Positions 1 through 6,393 of a DNA stretch of 12,165 nucleotides are shown here, piece after piece. Origin of the DNA: Acidobacteriota bacterium (GTDB lineage: Bacteria > Acidobacteriota > Polarisedimenticolia > QHYA01); the NCBI GenBank assembly GCA_003223995.1, contig QHYA01000044.1, positions 1-12,165 on the forward strand, read 5' to 3'. The notes under the pieces were generated by a model. It was given only the letters and a program-made list of their open reading frames with translations. It was not told the DNA's origin and ran no database searches. Position numbers and translations under genes: made by a program. How positions within the stretch are numbered: the stretch's first letter is position 1; each line of letters opens with the position of its first letter.

Positions 1-2341
1 CTCGGTGCGCGGCGAGGCGCGCCTCGTATTTGCGGACGAGCTCCTCCGCGCGTGCGGCCACGGCCGGGTCTCGCCTCGCCTTCTTCTGCGCGGCCTGGAT
101 AACGATGTGGTACCGGCTGGTGCGGTTGCGGACCTGCATGTCGAATGGCGTCGTGGTCGTCCCCTCCTCCCGGTAGCCGTTGACGTCGAACCTCTCGTTG
201 CCCCCCCGCTCCCAGACGAGCTGCTTGATGGCGGCCGTGTAGCCGTGGAAGTTGAAGATGACGGGGACGCCGCAAGGGAAGATCCGTGTGAACCGGTCCT
301 CCTCGAGCCCATGAGGGTACTTCTGCGGGATCCCCAGGGTCTGGAGGTCGGTGACGTTCACCATGCGCACGCGCCATCCGGGGGCTTCCTCGCGGAGGAT
401 CGAGGCGGCCGCCATGATCTCGAGAGTCAGATTGTCCCCGCATCCTGCCAGGACGATCTCCGGGTCCTCTCCGCCGTTCGTGCTGGCCCAGCGCCAGACG
501 GAGGCGCCGACGCGGCAGTGCTCGATCGCCTCCTTCATCGAGAGCCACTGAGGCATCGGCTGCTTTCCCGCGATGATCAGGTTGATGTAGTTCGTCGCCC
601 GGAGGCAGTGGTCCACCGTGGAGAGCAGGCAGTTCGCGTCGGGAGGCAGGTAGATGCGGTACGTATGCCCCTTCTTCGTCAGCAGGTTGTTGATGAAGCC
701 GGGGCCCTGGTGGGAGTACCCGTTGTGGTCCTGCCGCCATGCCTCCGATGTCAGAATGTAGTTCAGCGACGAGACCGGCTCCCGCCACGCCACTTCGAGA
801 GAGGACTTCAAGAACTTGGCGTACTGGTTCATCATCCCGTCCACGATCGGCAGGAAGGCTTCGTAACAGGGAAACAGGCCGTGGCGGCCGGTGAGCAGGT
901 ATCCCTGCAGCCAGCCCTGGCAGTTGTGCTCGCTCAGGACCTCGAGCACCCGCCCATCGCGGCTGATGTTCTCCGCGACCGGCGGCACGGGCCAGACGTA
1001 CTGGCGCGCCGTCGCGTCGAAGACGGCTCCGAGACGGTTGGACTCCAGCTCGTCGGGACAGACGATGCGGAAGTTGCGCGCCGCGGCATTGCGCGCGATC
1101 ACCTCGCGAAGATACTTTCCCAGCTCCTCCATGCCGCCGAGACGAACGGCGCCGCGCTCCTTGATGTCGATCCGATGAACTTCCAGCGACGGCAGATCGA
1201 GCGGCCGGCGCATCCGCCCCCCGAACGAGTGCGGGTTCATGCCCATCCGGCGGTCGCCGCGCGGGCAGAGAGCCAGGATGTCATCGGCCGGACGGCCCCC
1301 CGCGTCGAACAGCTCTTGCGGCCGGTACGACCGGATCCACCGCTCGACGATTTCCATGTGGGCGGGATTGGTTCTCAGGTCCATGCCGGGGACCTGGTGG
1401 GAGCGGAAGGACCCCTCAATGGCCTTCCCGTCGATCTCCTTGGGCCCCCCAAGCCCCTTGGGCGTGCGCAGGATGATCAGGGGCCAGCGCGGTCTTTCCG
1501 ACATCCGGCCCGACCGCGCCTCCTTCTGGAGAGCGCGGATCGCTTCGTAAGCCCCGCCTAAAGCGGCCTCGAAGTCCCCGTCGAGGGCGGGGCCGTGATT
1601 CACGATCCTTGGCGCCCAGCCATAGCCTTGGAAGAGAGCCTCCAGCTCGCGATCCTCCATCGTCCCGAACAAGGTCGGAGAGGAGATCTTGAACCCGTTC
1701 AGGTGCAGGATCGGCAGCACGGCGCCGTCGGTGGCGGGGCTGGCGAACTTGCTGCCGTGCCACGCGGCCGCCGTCGGTCCCGTCTCGGCCTCGCCGTCCC
1801 CCACGATGCACGCGACGATGAGGTCGGGGGTGTCCAGCGCCGCTCCGAACGCCGTGGCGAGAGCGTAGCCCAGCTCGCCTCCCTCGTGGATCACTCCCGG
1901 AAGGTCAGGATTGAGGTGGCTGGGGAACCCATTGGGCCAGGAGAAGGCCCTCACGAACCGCTCCAGCCCCGCCCGGTCGAGGGTCAGCTCCGGATAGAAC
2001 TCCCCGAGCGATCCCTCGAGGTACAGGTTGGCGAGGTTCGCTGCGGCGCCGTGGCCTGGGCCGGTGATGAGAAGGACGCTCGCGCCGGTTCGCAGGATCA
2101 GCCGGTTCAGGTGCGTGTAGATCAGGTTGATCCCGGGCGCTGTCCCCCAGTGGCCGAGCAGGCGCTCCTTGATGTGCTCGACCCTGAGCGGCTCCTCCAG
2201 AAGAGGGTTGGCTTTCAGGTAGATCTGCGCTGCTGCGAGGTAGTCGACCGCTCGCCTGTAGCGCTCGATGGACTGCCGCTCCTGGCTGCCGAGTTTCCCG
2301 CGGTCTCCCTGAAAGGCAGTCGATTCTCCCTGTGGACTCAT
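1..2341 (-). CDS. xfp: Xylulose-5-phosphate/fructose-6-phosphate phosphoketolase (3' end cut by window)
   Basis: Thiamine-diphosphate enzyme of the cytoplasm that cleaves xylulose 5-phosphate (often also fructose 6-phosphate) with phosphate to give acetyl phosphate and glyceraldehyde 3-phosphate (or erythrose 4-phosphate). The minus-strand frame is open for 780 codons from the ATG at 2341 to the window edge. It carries both family signatures: EGGELGY at about residues 153-159 and a GDGE motif near 181-184 that ends the ThDP-binding stretch (CIVGDGEAETG). An upstream ITGPGHGAA segment is also typical. The visible end (YEARLAAHR) lies in the C-terminal domain, so given the usual length of about 790-800 residues only a short tail is missing. 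The start is fixed by a strong GAGGAGGA site four bases upstream and the usual N-terminal context. It lies 97 bp downstream of ackA on the same strand, the common xfp-ackA pairing. Identity is secure; preference for X5P versus F6P cannot be read here. Confidence 0.95.
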   Translation of the reverse strand, partial: MSPQGESTAFQGDRGKLGSQERQSIERYRRAVDYLAAAQIYLKANPLLEEPLRVEHIKERLLGHWGTAPGINLIYTHLNRLILRTGASVLLITGPGHGAAANLANLYLEGSLGEFYPELTLDRAGLERFVRAFSWPNGFPSHLNPDLPGVIHEGGELGYALATAFGAALDTPDLIVACIVGDGEAETGPTAAAWHGSKFASPATDGAVLPILHLNGFKISSPTLFGTMEDRELEALFQGYGWAPRIVNHGPALDGDFEAALGGAYEAIRALQKEARSGRMSERPRWPLIILRTPKGLGGPKEIDGKAIEGSFRSHQVPGMDLRTNPAHMEIVERWIRSYRPQELFDAGGRPADDILALCPRGDRRMGMNPHSFGGRMRRPLDLPSLEVHRIDIKERGAVRLGGMEELGKYLREVIARNAAARNFRIVCPDELESNRLGAVFDATARQYVWPVPPVAENISRDGRVLEVLSEHNCQGWLQGYLLTGRHGLFPCYEAFLPIVDGMMNQYAKFLKSSLEVAWREPVSSLNYILTSEAWRQDHNGYSHQGPGFINNLLTKKGHTYRIYLPPDANCLLSTVDHCLRATNYINLIIAGKQPMPQWLSMKEAIEHCRVGASVWRWASTNGGEDPEIVLAGCGDNLTLEIMAAASILREEAPGWRVRMVNVTDLQTLGIPQKYPHGLEEDRFTRIFPCGVPVIFNFHGYTAAIKQLVWERGGNERFDVNGYREEGTTTTPFDMQVRNRTSRYHIVIQAAQKKARRDPAVAARAEELVRKYEARLAAHR

Positions 2342-2438
2342 TGTGTCCTCCTCAGTCGATCTCGGTCGAAGAGCCCCTCATCCGGCAGTCCCGACCCCCG
2401 CGAGCGTCATTGGCGGCCTTGGAAGGCTGCTCCCACTC

Positions 2439-3686
2439 TCACCACCTGCGAGGCGCGTCGAGGAGCACGCGCACCGTGTCGCGGGCGATGAGCAGCTCCT
2501 CGTCCGTGGGGATGACGAAGGCCTTCAACATCGACTCGGGCGAGGAGATCTCGCCGGTAGCCCCGTCCACTGCCGCGACGTTCTTCTGCTCATCCAGCCG
2601 AAGACCCATTCTCTCGAGCCCGTCGCAAATCCGCCTCCGGACGTCCGCCGAGTTCTCCCCGATGCCCCCGGTGAAGACGACGGCGTCGGCTCCGCCCATC
2701 CTGGCAAAGTAGGCGCCGATGTACTTCCGGACCCTGTTGCAGAAGATGCCGATCGCCAGCTCGGCCCGTCTGTCCTGGTTCTCCGCCGCTTCCTCGAGAA
2801 GCTCCCGCATGTCGCTCGTCAGGCCCGAAACCCCCAGCAGTCCCGACTGCTTGTTCAGCAGCGCGTCGATCTCCGGCAGCGTCATCCCCTCCTTGTGGGA
2901 GAGGAACTCGATGATCGAGGGATCGATGTCCCCACAGCGGGTCCCCATGAGCAGCCCTTCGAGCGGAGTGAACCCCATCGAGGTGTCGAGAGAATCGCCT
3001 CCCTTTACGGCGCAGGCGGAGCAGCCGTTGCCGAGGTGCAGCGTGATGATATTCACCCGGTCGCGCTCGATCCCCCGCATCTTACGGTAACAGTACGCGA
3101 CGTAGCGATGAGAGGTCCCGTGGAAGCCGTAGCGGCGGATCCGGTGCCTCCGGTAGAGCGGGTACGGGATGCCGTAGAGGTACGAGGTCTCGGGCATGGT
3201 GGAGTGGAAGGCGGTGTCGAAGACAGCGACCTGGGGCACTCCTTCTCCGAGAAGATCCAGCGTCGCCCGGATCCCCTTGAGGTTCGCTGGATTATGAAGG
3301 GGCGCCAGCTCGATGCACTCCTCGATCCCCGCCAGCACCTCCTGGCCGATGCGGACAGAGGCCTTGAACTTCTCCCCTCCGTGAACCACACGATGGCCCG
3401 CGGCGTGGATATCGGCGGCGGAGCGAATCTGATCGATGCCTGACTCCTTCGAGATCAACCAGCGCAGCAGCAGGTCGATGGCGGCGCGGTGGTCCCGCAG
3501 GGGGGCGTCCTGCTTCACCGCGGCCCTGCCGCTCGCGTGGAGTGTGATCAGCGCGTGGCTGCCGACCCGCTCGAGAAGACCGCTGGCCAGCCTCTGGTCC
3601 GCGTCGCGGGCGATGCGCTCGAGGTCCGTCTCGATCACCTGAAACCGGACGGACGAAGATCCGCAGTTCAGGACCAGCACGTTCAT
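2439..3686 (-). CDS. ackA: Acetate kinase
   Basis: Cytoplasmic kinase interconverting acetyl phosphate + ADP and acetate + ATP; here it would harvest the acetyl phosphate made by the downstream phosphoketolase. The 415-residue protein begins MNVLVLNCGSSSVRF, the adenosine/phosphate-1 motif with Asn7. Further landmarks are HRVVHGG (Arg99), the AVFDTAFH segment with the catalytic Asp157, YGFHGTSHRYV (His189), HLGNGCS (218-223), MGTRCGDIDP with Arg250, FTGGIGENS (338-346) and TDEELLIARDT with Glu396. All expected active-site residues are therefore present. The frame is open 42 codons further upstream, but the ATG at 3686 has a GGGAGG site five bases away and matches the family N-terminus, so that start is chosen. 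It sits 46 bp after the MFS gene and 97 bp before xfp, all on one strand, so the three are probably co-transcribed. Length is slightly above the usual 400 residues, with no sign of damage. Confidence 0.97.
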   Translation of the reverse strand: MNVLVLNCGSSSVRFQVIETDLERIARDADQRLASGLLERVGSHALITLHASGRAAVKQDAPLRDHRAAIDLLLRWLISKESGIDQIRSAADIHAAGHRVVHGGEKFKASVRIGQEVLAGIEECIELAPLHNPANLKGIRATLDLLGEGVPQVAVFDTAFHSTMPETSYLYGIPYPLYRRHRIRRYGFHGTSHRYVAYCYRKMRGIERDRVNIITLHLGNGCSACAVKGGDSLDTSMGFTPLEGLLMGTRCGDIDPSIIEFLSHKEGMTLPEIDALLNKQSGLLGVSGLTSDMRELLEEAAENQDRRAELAIGIFCNRVRKYIGAYFARMGGADAVVFTGGIGENSADVRRRICDGLERMGLRLDEQKNVAAVDGATGEISSPESMLKAFVIPTDEELLIARDTVRVLLDAPRRW

Positions 3687-3732
3687 GTTCGCCTCCCGCG
3701 CGATTCGCGACGAGCTTCCACAGAGGACACCG

Positions 3733-5034
3733 TTAGCCCGGGCTGGGGAGGGTTTCTCCCTCCCAGCCTGCGCGCACGCGGGCGGTGTCGTCGGCGAGTG
3801 TGCGGCTTGCAAAGAGATAGAGAAGGCCGGAAACGGTCATCATGATCGGCACGATGAGAAGGGCCGATGTCAGCCCTCCCGTGTGGTCGGACAGCCAGCC
3901 GATCGCATAGGACGCTCCATCGTCCCCGAGCAGGTGAATGAAGAAGATGTTGAGGGCGAAAGCGGTCGCGCGCATGCGGGGGGGCACGACGTTGATGATG
4001 GCGGTGTTAGCTGGTCCGGTATTGAGGAAGATGCAGAACTCGGCGAGGAACAGCGCCGGCAAGTAGAGGGAAGGGTCGGGTGCGCGCAAGGCAACCCAGA
4101 CGAGGGGCACGGCAATGAGCATCCCCGCGCCGGACAGGAGCAGGTACGCCTTGCCGGTGAACCGGAGCAGGTAGTCGCCGAACCAGCCTCCAACGAGAGT
4201 CCCCGTGATCCCGGCCAGAACAGTGATGGCGCCAAGGCGTGTGCCCGAGGTCTCTATGTCGAGACCACGATGGCGGTGGAGAAAGGTCGGCATCCAGAAA
4301 GCGACCCCCCCGATGGCGAAGGTCATCGCCGCCATGCCTAGAAGATTGAGGAAATAAGAAGGGATCGCGAAGAGTCTCCTCGCAGTCTGCCCGAACGACA
4401 GCGGAGGCATGAGGACGGTCTTCTTCTCGGTGGGCTCCCCCGCCTCCCGTTCCATGCCTCCCCGGCTTGGCTCGGGGAGGGTCAGGCAGGACAGCGCCGC
4501 GACGATTCCAGGGATTCCGACCGCCAGGAACGCCATACGCCAGCCGAAATGCGCGCCGATGCTCCCGCCGAGGACGTAGCCGAGGGCCGAACCGACCGGC
4601 GTCGCAAGGTAGAAGATCGACATCATCCGCCCGCGGCGGGAGGGGGGAAACAGATCGCCGATCAGGGTAGGGGCGATGGTCGCATACGCCGCTTCTCCGA
4701 CACCAATGCATGCGCGCGAGGCGAAGAGGGCGCCAAAGCTCCCTGCGAATCCGCCCGAGGCTGTGGCGAAGGACCAGAAAGCGACCCCCGCCGCGATGAG
4801 GTATCGCCGGGTGAGACGGTCCCCGAGCGGACCGAAGACAGGCGAAGCGATGGTGTAGGCGATGAGAAACGCCGGACCGAGGGAACCGAGCAGTGTGTCG
4901 GAGATCCGGAAGTCTTCCTTGACGAGGTCCACCACGGAGTAGAGAACGTTCCGGTCGATATAGTTCATGAAGTTCAAAAACGTTAGCAGTCCCAGGGCCC
5001 ACAACGCCTTCGAACGGCTGAATTCTCGCAACAT
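3733..5034 (-). CDS. Spinster-like MFS transporter
   Basis: Inner-membrane carrier of the major facilitator superfamily with about 12 predicted membrane helices over 433 residues. It resembles the Spinster (Spns) branch: NYIDRNVL at residues 24-31 in helix 1, GDRLTRR (71-77, the MFS motif A loop), then a long conserved block GVGEAAYATIAPTLIGDLFP (111-130) followed by FYLATPVGSALGYVLGG (141-157). A hydrophilic central loop covers about 187-220. Spinster relatives are known or suspected to carry lipids, sugar phosphates or organic acids; the substrate here is not readable. The frame extends upstream to a GTG at 5193 and an ATG at 5088, but those N-termini are polar, unlike the family, and the second would place a strong palindrome inside the gene. 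The ATG at 5034 puts helix 1 at the usual distance. It lacks a Shine-Dalgarno site and has a TACAAT box nine bases upstream, so it may be leaderless. First gene of the MFS-ackA-xfp unit. Confidence 0.9.
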   Translation of the reverse strand: MLREFSRSKALWALGLLTFLNFMNYIDRNVLYSVVDLVKEDFRISDTLLGSLGPAFLIAYTIASPVFGPLGDRLTRRYLIAAGVAFWSFATASGGFAGSFGALFASRACIGVGEAAYATIAPTLIGDLFPPSRRGRMMSIFYLATPVGSALGYVLGGSIGAHFGWRMAFLAVGIPGIVAALSCLTLPEPSRGGMEREAGEPTEKKTVLMPPLSFGQTARRLFAIPSYFLNLLGMAAMTFAIGGVAFWMPTFLHRHRGLDIETSGTRLGAITVLAGITGTLVGGWFGDYLLRFTGKAYLLLSGAGMLIAVPLVWVALRAPDPSLYLPALFLAEFCIFLNTGPANTAIINVVPPRMRATAFALNIFFIHLLGDDGASYAIGWLSDHTGGLTSALLIVPIMMTVSGLLYLFASRTLADDTARVRAGWEGETLPSPG

Positions 5035-5043
5035 TGGAGCGTC

Positions 5044-5086
5044 ATTGTAGCCCGAGCCCCAATCCGACAAGTCCGATCGGATTGTC
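5044..5086 (-). promoter_or_regulatory. Putative promoter with overlapping palindromic operator for the MFS-ackA-xfp operon
   Basis: On the minus strand a TACAAT -10 box (5049-5044) is preceded, after 15 bp, by TTGTCG (5070-5065), a weak -35. The -35 area lies inside a perfect 8-bp inverted repeat, CAATCCGA (5060-5067) and TCGGATTG (5077-5084). Next to it is a perfect 10-bp palindrome TCCGATCGGA (5072-5081), and a nested GACAA/TTGTC pair spans 5066-5086. Such a cluster on the -35 is typical of a repressor site. The -10 lies so close to the ATG at 5034 that transcription would begin at or near the start codon. The short -35 spacing keeps the promoter call tentative; the palindrome itself is exact. 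Confidence 0.45.
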
Positions 5087-5287
5087 ATGAATCTGCTGCG
5101 GGGAAGTGGACAAGGATAGAGCGATCCGGCGATGGTCAAACGGAAGCAAATTGACCCGGCAAGAACAGGTCTTCTGATGTATATTTGGGGCACTGGAATA
5201 GCCTCAAGAGAATAGCTGCTCGGCGCGCGCCCTCTTGGAAAGGCCTGGGGGGTGGAGCGCTGCGGCTCCTTTTCGGGCGGTTTTCAA

Positions 5288-5734
5288 GTGTCCGAGCTTC
5301 TGGAACGGCTGCAGGCCGACAGCAGGGAAGCTCTGAAGCGGCGCGATGACATCGCCCTTCAGGCGCTGAGAATGGTCCTGGCCCAGGCGAAGAACGCCAG
5401 GATAGAGAAAGGGACGGAGCTGTCGGACACCGACGTGGCGGCCCTGATCCAGAGGGCGATCAAGACCAGAAAGGATTCCATCGAGCAGTTCCGGCGCGGA
5501 AGCCGGGAAGATCTGGCGATCAAGGAGGAGCGGGAGGTCGAGGTTCTGCAAGGCTACCTTCCGCGCCAGCTCAGCGAGGCGGAAACCGCCTCCCTCGTCG
5601 AGTCGGTCATCAAGGAGCTCGGGGCTTCGGGCAAGAAGGACCTGGGCAGGGTCATGAAGGCCCTCCAGGCCCGTTCCACCGGGGCTCTGGACAACCGCCT
5701 GGCCTCACGCATCGCTTCCGAAAAGCTCGGATAA
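5288..5734 (+). CDS. yqeY: YqeY/GatB-like domain protein
   Basis: Small cytoplasmic protein of the GatB/YqeY family, related to the tail domain of the GatB amidotransferase subunit that contacts tRNA; the cellular role of stand-alone members is not settled. With the GTG start at 5288 it is 148 residues, the usual family length. Recognisable stretches are LRMVLAQAKNARIEKGTELSD (28-47, in two parts: LRMVLAQAKNA and RIEKGTELSD), RKDSIEQFRRGSREDLA (61-77), EVLQGYLPRQLSE (85-97) and DLGRVMKAL (118-126). An upstream in-frame GTG at 5252 would add 12 residues (ERCGSFSGG...) not typical of the family, so 5288 is preferred although its ribosome site is weak. It is not next to rpsU or dnaG, its frequent partners. 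It is divergent from the MFS operon across a 253-bp gap and is followed by the XRE gene, which has its own promoter. Confidence 0.93.
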   Translation: MSELLERLQADSREALKRRDDIALQALRMVLAQAKNARIEKGTELSDTDVAALIQRAIKTRKDSIEQFRRGSREDLAIKEEREVEVLQGYLPRQLSEAETASLVESVIKELGASGKKDLGRVMKALQARSTGALDNRLASRIASEKLG

Positions 5735-5753
5735 GCCCGCCCCGCCGACCCGG

Positions 5754-5787
5754 TTGAAAAAGGAATGCTCGCACCTATATTTGAGCA
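5754..5787 (+). promoter_or_regulatory. Sigma-70-type promoter of the XRE-GAF/HlyD-M50 operon
   Basis: TTGAAA (5754-5759) and TATATT (5776-5781) are separated by 16 bp, each five of six bases from the sigma-70 consensus, in otherwise GC-rich sequence. Start of transcription is expected near 5788, about 50 nt before the XRE start. A small inverted repeat TGCTC (5766-5770) / GAGCA (5783-5787) straddles the -10 and could be an autoregulatory operator for the downstream XRE protein (inference). Confidence 0.6.
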
Positions 5788-5838
5788 AGAGCCGACCGCG
5801 AGCTATCGGGGGGCGGTGGCGTTGAGAGAGGGACCCAG

Positions 5839-6363
5839 TTGACGATGAACGGCATCGACAAAGCAGCCATGGGAAGACGGATCAAAGAGATCCGCAAGGG
5901 CGCGGGCATGCGTCAGTGGCAACTCGCCCAGATCCTGGGCACGACGCAGAGCGCCGTTCACAAGTACGAGCATGGCGTCATCCCGGAGCCGCGCCGGCTC
6001 ATCGAGCTGGCGCGGATCGGTAAGACGAGCATCGAGTGGCTCCTGACAGGGAGGCACTGGGAAAACGGCTCCGAAGCGAAGGAACGGATCGACGAAGGGA
6101 CCTTCCACCTCGCCGCCGCCCTCCGTCAGTTCGAAGAGAGGGAACGGCGAGTCGTCGAGGACGCCATGAGGATCCTCTCGGATGCCGCCGGTCGCGTGGA
6201 AAGGGACGGCGGGCGTGAGATCGGGCAACTGGACACGCACGATCTGGCGAACCTCCTCAAGGGCTATGGCGAGGAGACCTACCCGTGCGGACAGCAGCCA
6301 AGAAGCGCCAGCCGGCCTAGATCGATACCGGTCCTCAAGTTCGGCACCCCCCAGTCGGCGTAG
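5839..6363 (+). CDS. XRE-family (Cro/CI-type) helix-turn-helix regulator
   Basis: Probable DNA-binding transcription factor of 174 residues. Residues about 12-68 form a Cro/CI helix-turn-helix: GRRIKEIRKGAGMRQWQLAQ with recognition-helix region TTQSAVHKYEHGVIPEP, then LIELARIGKTSIEWLLTG, the usual fifth-helix ending. Residues 80-122 are charged and helical (LRQFEERERRVVEDAMRIL) and may dimerise. The tail (150-174) is basic and proline/serine-rich, without a recognisable domain. The TTG at 5839 lies five bases after a GAGAGAGGGA purine run, while the in-frame ATG at 5845 lies 11 bases after it; TTG is given, ATG remains possible. The gene has its own promoter and ends 30 bp before the GAF/HlyD gene, so it is likely the cis regulator of the operon. 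No ligand domain is seen. Confidence 0.87.
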   Translation: MTMNGIDKAAMGRRIKEIRKGAGMRQWQLAQILGTTQSAVHKYEHGVIPEPRRLIELARIGKTSIEWLLTGRHWENGSEAKERIDEGTFHLAAALRQFEERERRVVEDAMRILSDAAGRVERDGGREIGQLDTHDLANLLKGYGEETYPCGQQPRSASRPRSIPVLKFGTPQSA

Positions 6364-6368
6364 AATCT

Positions 6369-6387
6369 TTCCCCTCCGACGGGGGAA
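6369..6387 (+). promoter_or_regulatory. Hairpin covering the ribosome site of the GAF/HlyD gene
   Basis: TTCCCC (6369-6374) and GGGGAA (6382-6387) form a perfect 6-bp stem with a 7-nt loop. The GGGGGA run is also the only Shine-Dalgarno candidate for the ATG at 6394 (seven bases away), so folding would hide it. There is no run of T after the stem, so it is not a terminator. It may tune translation of the membrane adaptor relative to the upstream regulator. Confidence 0.4.
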
Positions 6388-6393
6388 TGCCCG

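Noticed and set aside
5..1561. 518-codon plus-strand open frame
   Set aside because: Exactly antisense and codon-register-matched to the phosphoketolase gene; its product is a low-complexity Arg/Asp/Val/Pro-rich chain with no domain. A GC-bias shadow.
2343..3443. 366-codon plus-strand open frame
   Set aside because: Antisense to acetate kinase, whose every catalytic motif is present; no family resemblance in the shadow.
5061..5083. Palindrome cluster as a phage attachment site or IS end
   Set aside because: No integrase, transposase or target duplication nearby, and its position on a promoter fits an operator better.
5151..5185. TTGACC plus TATATT as a sigma-70 promoter for yqeY
   Set aside because: The 23-bp spacing is too long for a normal promoter, so it is mentioned only as a shared motif.
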